DNA of 64,000 nt from Gloeocapsa sp. PCC 7428 (GCF_000317555.1 NC_019745.1:2542001-2606000); one strand, 5' to 3'; numbered from the stretch's first letter, positions 26,592 to 35,202 are shown. Notes: a model not told the origin generated them from the sequence alone. Numbers and translations are program-made.

Positions 26592-27499
26592 AGAGCTAGT
26601 TCTACATTAGGATTGAGTTGAATATTTTGATGATAACGCTTAATGTCTCGCAGATAATTTATTGTTTCAGCAAGTTTTGTGTGTTCAGTCAATAATCTTT
26701 GGATATCCTCAGATGATGCTTGATGTCTTTTTTCTGAATGGCTAGTAGTTTGCAATGCTGCGATTTGCCGAATTAATTGTTCAACCTCGTTTTCAAGATT
26801 ATTGTTTTCTTGCTTGAGTTGGTCTAACGCTGTATTATTCTCAGTTATGCTGCGATTAAAGTTAACATCTGCTTGCTATAGTTGCGCCACTTGGGTGGAA
26901 ATAGAAGCAAATCTTTCTTGAGGAGTGGTACTTTGTTCTAATACTTGCGTTATTGCTTGCTGATTCTGTTGGATTGACACGATCAAAAGTTTGCAGTTTG
27001 CCCAATTGAGTACGACAGCCGCTGATAAGGGAAGCGAAGCAAAGATCGCTTGCTGCGAAATGACCGAGGCGATCGCCCCAGCAACTGAACCAATAACCGC
27101 AAAGCCTTCAATAGTTTCTAACCAATGAGAGTTTTTATTCAGCGATGTTACTTGTTGCATAATACCTGTTTGATTAATCACTAAAAGCGTTTGTGTTGCG
27201 ATGATTAAACTTTCTATCCTAGTACGAAAAGTAGCCGTAGCATACGTGAGGAGTTGAATAATATCTTTTCTCCAAGTTGACGTAAAATCTCCAGAAGTAT
27301 TTTGAAACAAACTCGGCTCAATATCGCGCATTTTTGCCTCGACGCAATCGCGAATTTCTGATTCCGCTTTAGTCATTTTTTCGTAAGCACTTAGCCGTAC
27401 ATCAAAAGACTGAAAATAGTTTTTGATAAATTGTAATTCTTCGGCAGTAGCATATCGACCATCTGCCGCTACACTCAAGCAAGATAGTTGTGTCAACAT
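26588..27499 (-). pseudogene. Coiled-coil protein with TerB-like start, interrupted by TAG
   Basis: The first part (207 residues) starts MLTQLSCLSVAADGRYATAEELQFIKNYFQSF, which resembles a tellurite-resistance-type (TerB) helical segment. A hydrophobic stretch (GFAVIGSVAGAIASVIS) is flanked by helices. TAG at 26876-26878 interrupts it, then the same frame gives a coiled coil (ALDQLKQENNNLENEVEQLIRQIAAL) to TGA at 26588-26590. The sequence VAQL-stop-QADV suggests CAG became TAG. Upstream it meets an IS630 remnant, so the true N-terminus may be lost. No function is assigned; the former downstream kinase suggests signalling. Confidence 0.65.
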
Positions 27500-27509
27500 T
27501 TTTCAGTAT

Positions 27510-27800
27510 GCGTTGAAATTGGCTAGTCTCAATCAAGCATCTTATTTAAAAATGATGCATTGGCAAGCGAACATCGCGGCAGAATGTTTCGCACAAACCG
27601 GACAAATTACTGTAATTGTCCAAGATAATCATCCTATTCATACCAGCAAACAAGTGAAAGAATATTGGTGTGATTGGCAAGACAAAGGGTTGTATCTGTT
27701 TCAATTGCCCAATTATTCCTCGCCGATGAACCTGATTGAGACGCTCGTGACCTCAACTCAAGACCCATGAATTAGTTGGTCGTATATTTCTGCCTAGCTA
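27510..27800 (+). mobile_element. IS630-family transposase, C-terminal fragment
   Basis: The + strand encodes ECFAQTGQITVIVQDN.PIHTSKQV, YLFQLPNYSSPMNLIET and, after a small frame disturbance near 27740, QLKTHELVGRIF. These are the second and third catalytic blocks of IS630/Tc1-like DDE transposases (VQDN and the final Glu region). The N-terminal half is missing. It abuts the truncated end of the coiled-coil gene. Confidence 0.78.
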
Positions 27801-27986
27801 CTTATAACTTTGATTCTTTTTTGCATAGCTACTGATTTTGAAAATCATAAAAATAGGGTAAGTAATAACTTACCCTCATCAAGAAGCAGTATTATTTCAT
27901 TGAACCTTCCGTATAAATCGTAGATACCCTTGTTTATCTAGCGGCAAATCGATTTGTAATCGCAATCTATACAGGGTTCTATTGTA

Positions 27987-28529
27987 TTAAGGTTGTATCC
28001 GGCTTCCTGGACCTACTACACCGATTTTGTGACGGTAGGACAATTCAGCACCAAACCAGCCAGAAACACTTGTGAGCGTACCGACAATCAGCGAGATAAC
28101 TAATCCCCAAGGTAGTATAGCGGCTTCGTAGTTACCCCAGCGTAAATACAAGTTGATAGCCGTTAATACAAGTATAGAAACATTAAGAACCATATGCGCC
28201 CAACCAGCGCTGCGCTTGCGGACGCGCTCGATCTGTAAGAAGTCACTCATGCCAATAATTGCAGCAACTAGCCCAGTGACTAAACCCGCAATGATCAACC
28301 AAAACGAAGCCCTCGCCCAGAAAGGATCGCTAGTGAACCAATAAACAACATCAGTCACTAAAGCGCCTGCTAAAGATCCTATGGGAAAAATGACGCTGAG
28401 CGGATGTAATGGGTGTCCGGCGATCGCAACAGTACTAGGTACACCAGGGTCACGATATTCGCGATCGTCGCTTTCTATAACTGGTGGAATATTGGGATAC
28501 GGTGTTCCCCGTGTTTGCTGTGTTTCCAT
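27987..28529 (-). CDS. DUF2231 membrane protein
   Basis: This 180-residue protein has the DUF2231 hallmark GHPLHPLSVIFPIGSLAGALVTDVVYW near residues 38-64. Four predicted membrane helices follow (about 45-68, 75-97, 110-130, 137-158), with ISVSGWFGAEL-like residues in the last. The family may bind heme through its conserved histidines, but its function is not established. It precedes no same-strand gene closely. An ATG context at 28529 is followed by a Pro-rich, acidic N-terminus. Confidence 0.85.
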   Translation of the reverse strand: METQQTRGTPYPNIPPVIESDDREYRDPGVPSTVAIAGHPLHPLSVIFPIGSLAGALVTDVVYWFTSDPFWARASFWLIIAGLVTGLVAAIIGMSDFLQIERVRKRSAGWAHMVLNVSILVLTAINLYLRWGNYEAAILPWGLVISLIVGTLTSVSGWFGAELSYRHKIGVVGPGSRIQP

Positions 28530-28548
28530 GCGTTCTCCTGCTCAAGGA

Positions 28549-28603
28549 ATATATAGTAGAGGTCACAGGGGTAAAAGGCACTGCCTTACCCGTAGGGGTC
28601 AGA
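28549..28603 (+). repeat. TATAGCAG-family repeat, partial copy
   Basis: It reads TATAGTAGAGGTCAC, then AAGGCACTGCCTTACCCGTAGGGGTCAG, and matches the inverted right part of the 11782-11912 repeat, including the GCACTGCC hairpin centre. Confidence 0.6.
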
Positions 28604-28685
28604 TGAGAGAAATGATTCTGAGGCTCTACAATGTCCTAATTATATTGACTATTGCTATAAGTGTTATTTATTCTCTCCGACAATT

Positions 28686-29426
28686 TCAACCTGAAGGAAT
28701 TTGCTCAACGTGTGCTTCAGCTTGCAAAATTATTTTGCCCGCTTCTATTTGTAAATTGTTAATTTTTAACGTCATTCCTTCCAAGTCAAAGTTGCTTAAA
28801 TTTAAGATTTCGCTTGTTTCTTCGATTAAGGCTTGCGTCAATTCGGGCGAAAGTTCCTCGTTGTCTCCATATTCGACATTTTCTAACGTCACGGTTTGTC
28901 CGCTAGCACTAACACGCGGTACAGCCGAGAAAGCAACTTGATGTGTTTGTCCCTCTCGCAACATTACACTTGCGTTTAGCGCTACTTTCCCTTCTCCTGG
29001 TAAGCGAAAATCGACTTGTTGAGCATCAACTGTTACAGGTTGACCATGGACGTGGATTTGTTGCTGTTGTAATTGCTGACGTACATAATCTGAGTTAAAC
29101 GCACGGTTGATATCTGCTTCGGTTAAAACAGCGCGAACACTTGCTTCGGTTGGTTTTGTAAGTTCAATTTTACCCAACGCAACACTCAGCGGATTGATCG
29201 CAACGCTGCTCATGTGCATATCTAGTTCTTCTACGCGCAGATCGCCTTGCATAACTAAGCCATCGCCATCAATCGTTACCGAGTCAACTTCTCCTTGAAT
29301 CAGCTTGAATGGATCAGTTTTGATATCTACATCCAAGTTTTCCACTTCATCAAGCTGGCTAGCTATTCCAATTTCTGCCACTTTGTTGAGTGCTTCCTCA
29401 CCTAGTCCAGGCTGTTGGTCGAACAT
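28686..29426 (-). CDS. DUF2993 (LmeA-like) protein
   Basis: This 246-residue protein shows the DUF2993 pattern: LGEEALNKVAEIGIASQLDEVENLDVDIKTDPFKL, SVTIDGDGLVMQGDLRVEELDM, a TKPTEASVRAVLTEADINRAFNSDYVRQQL central block, and a C-terminal strand set ending LQIEAGKIILQAEAHV. The family includes LmeA, a phospholipid-binding envelope protein of actinobacteria. No signal peptide is visible here, so the location is uncertain. It is separated from DUF2231 by a repeat and is divergent from the hemerythrin cluster. Confidence 0.85.
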   Translation of the reverse strand: MFDQQPGLGEEALNKVAEIGIASQLDEVENLDVDIKTDPFKLIQGEVDSVTIDGDGLVMQGDLRVEELDMHMSSVAINPLSVALGKIELTKPTEASVRAVLTEADINRAFNSDYVRQQLQQQQIHVHGQPVTVDAQQVDFRLPGEGKVALNASVMLREGQTHQVAFSAVPRVSASGQTVTLENVEYGDNEELSPELTQALIEETSEILNLSNFDLEGMTLKINNLQIEAGKIILQAEAHVEQIPSG

Positions 29427-29593
29427 TATCTAATATTTCCCTTTGAATAAGAGCTTATTTCTTTCGTAAATCTAACGATTTGCTCTTAGCCTTGTATCTG
29501 TCAACTGGTGGAGGAAACGTTCATACACATTGTATTCGTCGATGCAGCCATGCTTATACAGTTAATTTATGATTTAAAGTTTTGCTTGTGCTG

Positions 29594-29606
29594 AATCAGT
29601 CATAAG
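29594..29606 (+). promoter_or_regulatory. Shared 13-mer upstream of the helical-domain gene
   Basis: AATCAGTCATAAG occurs 91 bases before the gene at 29697 and again at 30519-30531, 80 bases before its paralogue at 30611. Two exact 13-mers at matching positions suggest a common control element or a duplicated promoter. Confidence 0.45.
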
Positions 29607-29696
29607 GAGGATGAATCGCCAAAATAGGTTATGCGAAGCTCTAGTTTATTGCAACTTATTCTCGTTTAACCTAGAGCAATCGGAGAAATATAGAGT

Positions 29697-30269
29697 ATGG
29701 CAACTACGCTTAATGAAACACAGCTTCAGGCGATCGCGAGCAGACTCGCAACATTAAAAGCTATCCAAAATTTATTGATTAGCAATGAGCAAACCTTAAG
29801 CTCTGCCATTAGCGATACAGACATTCGCGATCGCCTACAAGATATGCTCAAGGACGATCAGAAGAATCTTCAAGTTATCGAAAATAGTATTGCCAAACTC
29901 GGTGCTTCGGCTGACGCCCCCGAAAAAGTTCACAAACTCGTTGAGACTGTGCAAAACCTGATGGCGGGTAATGAACTATCGCCCTACGAAAAAGTGTTTG
30001 AACATGAAAAATTAAAACACCAGCAAGCGATGACTGGTCTTTTAGTTCATAAAGCCGCGCAAGTTGTTGGCGAAGACTTAATGGAAGCGATCGGGCCGCT
30101 GAATCAAGTCAATTTTGAGAATAGAGCGCATCAAGAGCAACTCAAAGGTGTTTTAGAAATATTAAGTACTCGCGAACTCGTAGGACGCGATCCTGACCAA
30201 GGCGTTTGGGGAAGAGTTCAAGATGCAGTATCGGCGTTGAGTGGTGTCTTTGGTAGCGTAGCCAGCTAG
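29697..30269 (+). CDS. Helical protein, paralogue of the N-terminal domain of the next gene
   Basis: This 190-residue, all-helical protein with no signal aligns along its length with residues 1-190 of the protein at 30611: LATLKAIQNLLISNEQ, KDDQKNLQVIENSIAKLG, ELSPYEKVFEHEKLKHQQAMTGLLVHKAAQVVG, VNFENRAHQEQLKGVLE, GRDPDQGVWGRVQDA. Recurrent E-x3-H and H-x-E pairs (HEKLKH, HQEQ) suggest a ferritin-like four-helix metal site, but this is inference. The gene is probably a duplication of the fused domain. It lies in a block of stress/envelope genes. Confidence 0.8.
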   Translation: MATTLNETQLQAIASRLATLKAIQNLLISNEQTLSSAISDTDIRDRLQDMLKDDQKNLQVIENSIAKLGASADAPEKVHKLVETVQNLMAGNELSPYEKVFEHEKLKHQQAMTGLLVHKAAQVVGEDLMEAIGPLNQVNFENRAHQEQLKGVLEILSTRELVGRDPDQGVWGRVQDAVSALSGVFGSVAS

Positions 30270-30610
30270 AACAATATGACGTTTTCTGTTTTGTTATTTT
30301 AGTATTGTTGGTGTAGAAAGGCGACAACCGCTCAACTGTTCATTTTCAGCATTGACCTAAAGATAGGTTTTAAATAGTGCTCATTTAACTTAATAACTCT
30401 CAAACTTTAGCCTTTATCTTTGATAATTGCATGTTTTTCAAACGTGAAAGTCAAGGATAAGGGCTTGCTTCTTTTGGATTATTCTTAACAAATATTACGG
30501 CTATAAGACATAGCAGTTAATCAGTCATAAGAAAGAGGAACTTGCTAGAGAAGCATAGATATATTCAAAGTTAAGAACACTGGTACGAATAAAAGAGAGG
30601 AAATCGTAGA
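30270..30610. other. Intergenic region between the paralogues
   Basis: About 340 bases of leader for the hemerythrin-fusion gene, carrying the shared 13-mer (30519-30531) and a GAGAGGAA ribosome-binding site before 30611. No gene is seen. Confidence 0.5.
30519..30531 (+). promoter_or_regulatory. Shared 13-mer upstream of the hemerythrin-fusion gene
   Basis: Second exact copy of AATCAGTCATAAG (first at 29594-29606), 80 bases before the start codon. Confidence 0.45.
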
Positions 30611-31648
30611 ATGCCGGTAACGCTAGATGATACAAAGCGCGCTGCGCTTGGTAGCAAAATGGCAGATTTTAAAGCCGTTCAAGAGCTATTAATTTTTAGT
30701 GAACAACAATTATTATCTGAAGTAGATGACGAGGAGGGCAAAAAAGACCTCCAGAGTATGATTGAGTCTGACCAAAAAAATCTTGGTGTCATTGAAACTG
30801 CATATGTGCAATATGGCGTTAAGGGAGAACCAAAGCAAACAGAACAACAGTTTGTCGAAACTGTTAAGAAATTAATGCAAGGTTCTGAACTTAGTACCTA
30901 TGAAAAGGTTGCTCAGCTTGAACTGCTTAAGCATAAGCAATTCATGACAGGAGACTTAATTCACAAAGCAGCGCAAGTTATTGGTGCAGACGTACAAGCT
31001 GCGATCGCACCAATTAACACCGTCAACTTCGAGAATCGCGGTCATCAAGAGCAACTTAAGCCACTGCTTGAGCGACTCGGTGTTCGTGAAATCACCGGAC
31101 AAACCCCAGATCAAGGACTCTTCGCGCGCATTCAAGATGCAGCAGCGGCGGCTACCGGTGTCATTGGTAGCGTCATCACTCAAGGATCTGACAAAAAAGA
31201 CATGAACATTCAGGATATTATCCGGATGGATCATGCTAAAGTCAACACCTTATATACAGAAATGGGAGCGACTGACGATCCTCAGAAGATTCAAGAATAC
31301 TTCGGTCAGATGTATAAGGATCTGTTAGTCCACGCTCAAGCCGAAGAAGAAGTTGTTTATCCAGCAGTTCGTCCCTACTATGGTGACAATGACACCCAAG
31401 AATTGTATGATGAACAAGCTGAAATGAAGCGAATGTTGGATCAAATTAAAGCTTTAGATCCTTCATCTTCTCAATTCAAAGATCAAGTTAACCAATTGAT
31501 GAATGTAGTAGGCGATCATATTCGTCAAGAAGAAAGCACAATGTTCACCGCAATTCGCAATAACTTCAGCGATGAACAAAGTGAGCAACTGGCTACAAAA
31601 TTCAAAGAAGCTAAGAGCAAGTTGCAAGACCAAATGGCTGCTAGTTAA
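30611..31648 (+). CDS. Two-domain protein: helical domain plus hemerythrin (HHE) domain
   Basis: This 345-residue protein has an N-terminal helical domain (1-190) homologous to the preceding gene. The C-terminal HHE domain starts at about 198 (MNIQDIIRMDHAKV). Di-iron ligands are visible at His208, His241 with Glu245 (HAQAEEE), and His303 with Glu307 (HIRQEE). Bacterial hemerythrins bind O2 or NO, or store iron. The fused domain is unrecognised. A GAGAGG ribosome-binding site precedes the ATG. A strong terminator follows, separating it from the third cluster gene. Confidence 0.85.
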   Translation: MPVTLDDTKRAALGSKMADFKAVQELLIFSEQQLLSEVDDEEGKKDLQSMIESDQKNLGVIETAYVQYGVKGEPKQTEQQFVETVKKLMQGSELSTYEKVAQLELLKHKQFMTGDLIHKAAQVIGADVQAAIAPINTVNFENRGHQEQLKPLLERLGVREITGQTPDQGLFARIQDAAAAATGVIGSVITQGSDKKDMNIQDIIRMDHAKVNTLYTEMGATDDPQKIQEYFGQMYKDLLVHAQAEEEVVYPAVRPYYGDNDTQELYDEQAEMKRMLDQIKALDPSSSQFKDQVNQLMNVVGDHIRQEESTMFTAIRNNFSDEQSEQLATKFKEAKSKLQDQMAAS

Positions 31649-31684
31649 TTTAGTCATTAGTTGACAGTTTAGTTAGGGTAAACC

Positions 31685-31712
31685 CCCACCACTATTTGTG
31701 GTGGGTTTCTTT
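31685..31712 (+). terminator. Rho-independent terminator after the hemerythrin-fusion gene
   Basis: CCCACCAC (31685-31692) and GTGGTGGG (31698-31705) form a perfect 8-bp stem with a 5-base loop, followed by TTTCTTTAT. It lies only 36 bases past the stop and just ahead of the next gene, so read-through would be limited. Confidence 0.8.
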
Positions 31713-31730
31713 ATCAAGGTCTAAATTTTT

Positions 31731-32138
31731 ATGGATATTATTGATTTAATTAAACAAGAACATCAAAAACTAACGAATTTATTAGCAGAAATGTGTAATG
31801 CAGATGTTCAAAAAAGATATACTCTCTTCAATGAACTTAGCCAAGCTATTGAATTACTCACAGAAGTAAAGCAACACTTCTATCCTCTGCTACGGCAACG
31901 ATGCACAGATATTATTGAGCAAATTACTATAGCTGAAGATCAATACGATCGCCTTAAGTTCTTGATTGCGGAACTTGAGTTATTGAGTCCTGCGACAAAA
32001 GAATTTGAGCAAAAAGTTTATGACTTGCAAAAATTAGTAAGACTTTATATCCAAGAAGAAGATAAGGTTTTAGGAGAAGCTAGCAAGCGCTTAACAGACG
32101 CACAACGACAGCAGTTATCGTATGATGGTAAAAGATAG
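31731..32138 (+). CDS. Hemerythrin-like protein lacking most iron ligands
   Basis: This 135-residue protein aligns with the HHE domain of the preceding gene. It starts MDIIDLIKQEHQKLTNLL (His11 kept). The HAxAEE block is replaced by LTEVKQHFYP, and the HIRQEE block by YIQEED, so the His/Glu ligands of the second and third helices are lost. It may be a structural or regulatory paralogue without a di-iron centre. Its ATG lies 19 bases after the terminator T-run, so it probably needs read-through or its own promoter. Confidence 0.75.
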   Translation: MDIIDLIKQEHQKLTNLLAEMCNADVQKRYTLFNELSQAIELLTEVKQHFYPLLRQRCTDIIEQITIAEDQYDRLKFLIAELELLSPATKEFEQKVYDLQKLVRLYIQEEDKVLGEASKRLTDAQRQQLSYDGKR

Positions 32139-32199
32139 TTTTATAAAAACAAAAAAGCCCGCTACTGCGGACTAATATTAGATAAATCTCTCTAGTTTC

Positions 32200-33060
32200 T
32201 TAACCATTAACGATCGTGCCACCGTTGGGGTGTAAAACTTGCCCTGCAATGTAAGACGAATCATTAGCCGCAAGAAATACATAACATGAAGCGACTTCTT
32301 CCGGTTGACCTGCACGACCCATAGGGACTTGCTTGCCAAAGTCTGCGACTTTTTCTTCGGGAAAGGTTGCAGGAATCAGCGGAGTCCAAATTGGACCTGG
32401 TGCGACAGCATTAACCCGAATTCCTTTTTTCACTAAGCTTTGGGAAAGCGATCGCGTAAACGCAACGATCGCGCCTTTTGTTGAAGAGTAATCAATTAAC
32501 TGCTGATTACCTTGATATGCAGTGACAGATGTTGTATTAATGATCGTGCTACCTTCTTGAAGATGCTTTAGCGCCGCTTTGGTTAGGTAGAACATCGAAA
32601 AAATATTCGTGCGGAATGTGCGTTCCAATTGTTCCGCGCTAATATCCTCAAGACTTTCTTGGGGATGCTGTTCTGCCGCATTGTTCACTAAAATATCAAG
32701 TTTACCGAACTCTTGTACAACTTGTTCGATCGCTTGCTTGCAAAAACTTTCGTCCCCAATATCTCCCGCGATCGTTGTCGCTTTACGTCCTTTTTCTTCT
32801 ACTAAACGCTTTGTTTCTTTCGCATCATCGTGTTCATTAAGGTACATAATCGCGACATCAGCACCCTCTTTCGCAAAGGCGATCGCCACCGCACGACCAA
32901 TACCACTATCACCACCAGTAATCACGGCAACTTTACCCAATAGTTTACCGCTACCCTGATGCTGGGGGTCATCTGCCTTGGGCTTTGGCGTCATTTCTGA
33001 TTCCAGTCCTGGTTGTTGATCTTGCTCTTGTGGCGGTTGCAACGATTGTTCTTCTGGCAT
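32200..33060 (-). CDS. Short-chain dehydrogenase, general-stress type
   Basis: This 286-residue classical SDR has a Pro/Gln-rich N-terminal tail (1-35) and then the cofactor site TGGDSGIGRA near 48-57, NNAAEQHPQ, and the catalytic YSSTKGA (Tyr-x3-Lys). The C-terminal ANDSSYIAGQVLHPNGG is typical. The tail and the NN-AE-QHP motif resemble Bacillus general-stress oxidoreductases (YhxC/YdaD-like). The substrate is unknown. It sits leftward, converging on the hemerythrin cluster. Confidence 0.9.
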   Translation of the reverse strand: MPEEQSLQPPQEQDQQPGLESEMTPKPKADDPQHQGSGKLLGKVAVITGGDSGIGRAVAIAFAKEGADVAIMYLNEHDDAKETKRLVEEKGRKATTIAGDIGDESFCKQAIEQVVQEFGKLDILVNNAAEQHPQESLEDISAEQLERTFRTNIFSMFYLTKAALKHLQEGSTIINTTSVTAYQGNQQLIDYSSTKGAIVAFTRSLSQSLVKKGIRVNAVAPGPIWTPLIPATFPEEKVADFGKQVPMGRAGQPEEVASCYVFLAANDSSYIAGQVLHPNGGTIVNG

Positions 33061-33582
33061 AGCTAATTATCTCCTGTAATGAATTACATAAAACAGGCTT
33101 AGTCTTGTTTTTCTCAGCAGTAATACATTTTTTAGATGATGCTGCGTTGATTCCTGTCATATGAATTCTTAAACAATTTTCTGAGCAACGCGACTATCAT
33201 CTCTAGCACTAACTTATCTATCACCTCCTTTGACTTTATCGATCTAGAGATGGAAAGCAGAATTTATGCGTGTCAGCCTTAGGAGGTAGAGTCAACTAAC
33301 ATTTACTTTTATTTCGGGTAGATGGCATGAGCTATTAGCTATTTTTCATTGCGAAGAATTCAACAATAACAGCTTTCCTAATACATCAAAACGCGTAATC
33401 CATAATTGCGATCGCGTATTTATACCCGTAAAATTTAACTAATTTGCCAAAAAAATGGCTTTATAAGTAAATAGAATCATTTTGATTAGAGTGTGCCTAA
33501 TCTTACTGTTTCTTAAGAAGTATTTCGTACACAATACTAACCAGAGTAAGATCGCTGTAGTTAAGGTCTGTAGGCTGGGGCG
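33061..33582. other. Intergenic region between divergent genes
   Basis: Promoters of the SDR (minus) and ATP-grasp (plus) genes must lie here. The minus strand carries a near-perfect ribosome-binding sequence AAGGAGGTGAT at 33220-33230, followed by a short ORF of 22 codons (33132-33200, starting MIVALLRKLF). No other gene is seen. Confidence 0.5.
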
Positions 33583-35202
33583 ATGCAAACGTTAGATCCT
33601 TCATTAATAGAAACGCAACATATCGAAGTATTCAAACAGCTACAATCTCAGTTACGCGATCGCTGGGCAACAATCGAATTGTTTGACCAAAGTGATGCTG
33701 ATATCTTGGTCATTCCTTCGTTGAGTGTAGACCAGCGCGAACTCCTCAAAATACCAGGCTGTCATCACTACGAAGAACGTTTGCTGTTCTCTTTGATTCG
33801 CCTGCAAAACCCGCGTACCCGCCTGATTTATGTCACTTCGCAGCCGATACATCCAAGCGTCATAGACTACTATTTGCAGCTTTTACCAGGAATTCCCTTT
33901 TCCCACGCCCGCGATCGCCTGCTACTCCTTTCGACTTACGATTCCTCACTCAAACCCCTGACGCAAAAAATTCTCGAACGCCCGCGCCTCATTCAACGAA
34001 TACGTCAAGCGATCGACCTCAAAAACGCCTACATGATTTGCTACAACTCATCTTTTCTAGAAAGCGAGTTGTCTGTACGCATCGGAGTTCCCTTGTATGC
34101 GTGCGATCCCCAACTATCGATTTGGGGGACAAAAAGTGGAAGTCGGCAAATCTTTGCCGAAAGTGGCGTACCGCATCCTGATGGAAGTGGTAGCGTATGG
34201 AATGCACAAGACTTAGCCGCAGAAGCCGCCAACTTATGGGAACGTAAACCCGAAATTAAACGGTTAGTCGTTAAACTCAACGAAGGAATTTCCGGTGAAG
34301 CGAATGCTTTACTTGACTTAAGACCAATTCATCACTTAGCACCTGGAAGTGCAACACGCGAACAACGTATCGAGGCAATGACGCAGCGCTTTGCTACGAT
34401 GAGTTTTCAAGCCACATCCGAAAATTGGGCAAATTTTTCGACTCGGATTCCTGAATTAGGCGCAATTGTTGAAGAATTTATCGAAGGAGATATTAAGCGA
34501 TCGCCCAGTGTACAAGGTCGAATTACCCCCAGTGGTGAGGTAGAAATTCTCTCAACCCACGATCAAATTCTTGGTGGTCCTGACGGTCAAATTTATCTTG
34601 GTTGTCGCTTTCCCGCCGATGAAGCCTATCGAATGCGGCTACAAGAATTAGGGATAAAAGTTGGTAGAAAATTAGCTGAAAAAGGTGCTTTAGAACGCTT
34701 TGGTGTTGATTTTATTGCTGTACAACAACCCGATCGTAACGGCATACAACACTGGGATTTACAAGCAATTGAAATTAATTTACGCAAGGGTGGAACAACA
34801 CATCCATTCATGACACTGAAACTATTAACTAATGGACGTTATCACCCAGCAACGGGAATGTTTTATAGTCCTCATGGTCGTCCAAAATACTACATTGCTA
34901 CTGATAATTTACAAAAAGAGCGCTATCGCGGCTTACTTCCTAGCGACTTAATGGATATCATTGCTTATCATCGGCTACATTTTGACACTGGAACCGAAAC
35001 AGGTACAGTCTTTCATCTAATGGGTTGCCTTTCAGAGTTTGGCAAACTTGGATTAACAAGTATTGGTGATTCTCCGCAACAAGCTGAGGAAATTTATAAC
35101 AAAGTCGTGAAAATTTTAGATGAAGAAACGCGCCACAATGCTCATAATCCTACTTGGGAATTAGACGCTTGCGGTCCTATTATTTGGAACGGTGCAACTT
35201 GA
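33583..35202 (+). CDS. ATP-grasp ligase, PGM1-related peptide ligase family
   Basis: This 539-residue protein has a PGM1-like N-terminal region (residues 1-200, including HHYEERLLFSLIRLQNPRTRLIYVTSQPI and IWGTKSGSRQIFAESGVPHP). The ATP-grasp core follows: VVKLNEGISGEANALLDL near 228, VEEFIEGDIKRSPS, GAL.RFGVDFIAV and LQAIEINLRKGGTTHP, the metal-binding Glu-x-Asn. PGM1 makes the peptide bond in pheganomycin-type natural products, but cyanobacterial members are uncharacterised. It lies among stress-type genes; no obvious precursor peptide is adjacent. Confidence 0.85.
   Translation: MQTLDPSLIETQHIEVFKQLQSQLRDRWATIELFDQSDADILVIPSLSVDQRELLKIPGCHHYEERLLFSLIRLQNPRTRLIYVTSQPIHPSVIDYYLQLLPGIPFSHARDRLLLLSTYDSSLKPLTQKILERPRLIQRIRQAIDLKNAYMICYNSSFLESELSVRIGVPLYACDPQLSIWGTKSGSRQIFAESGVPHPDGSGSVWNAQDLAAEAANLWERKPEIKRLVVKLNEGISGEANALLDLRPIHHLAPGSATREQRIEAMTQRFATMSFQATSENWANFSTRIPELGAIVEEFIEGDIKRSPSVQGRITPSGEVEILSTHDQILGGPDGQIYLGCRFPADEAYRMRLQELGIKVGRKLAEKGALERFGVDFIAVQQPDRNGIQHWDLQAIEINLRKGGTTHPFMTLKLLTNGRYHPATGMFYSPHGRPKYYIATDNLQKERYRGLLPSDLMDIIAYHRLHFDTGTETGTVFHLMGCLSEFGKLGLTSIGDSPQQAEEIYNKVVKILDEETRHNAHNPTWELDACGPIIWNGAT

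Noticed and set aside
28381-28941. 186-codon + strand ORF
   Set aside because: It is antisense to DUF2231 and DUF2993 genes that have clear family motifs, and it crosses a repeat. Composition is that of a shadow frame.
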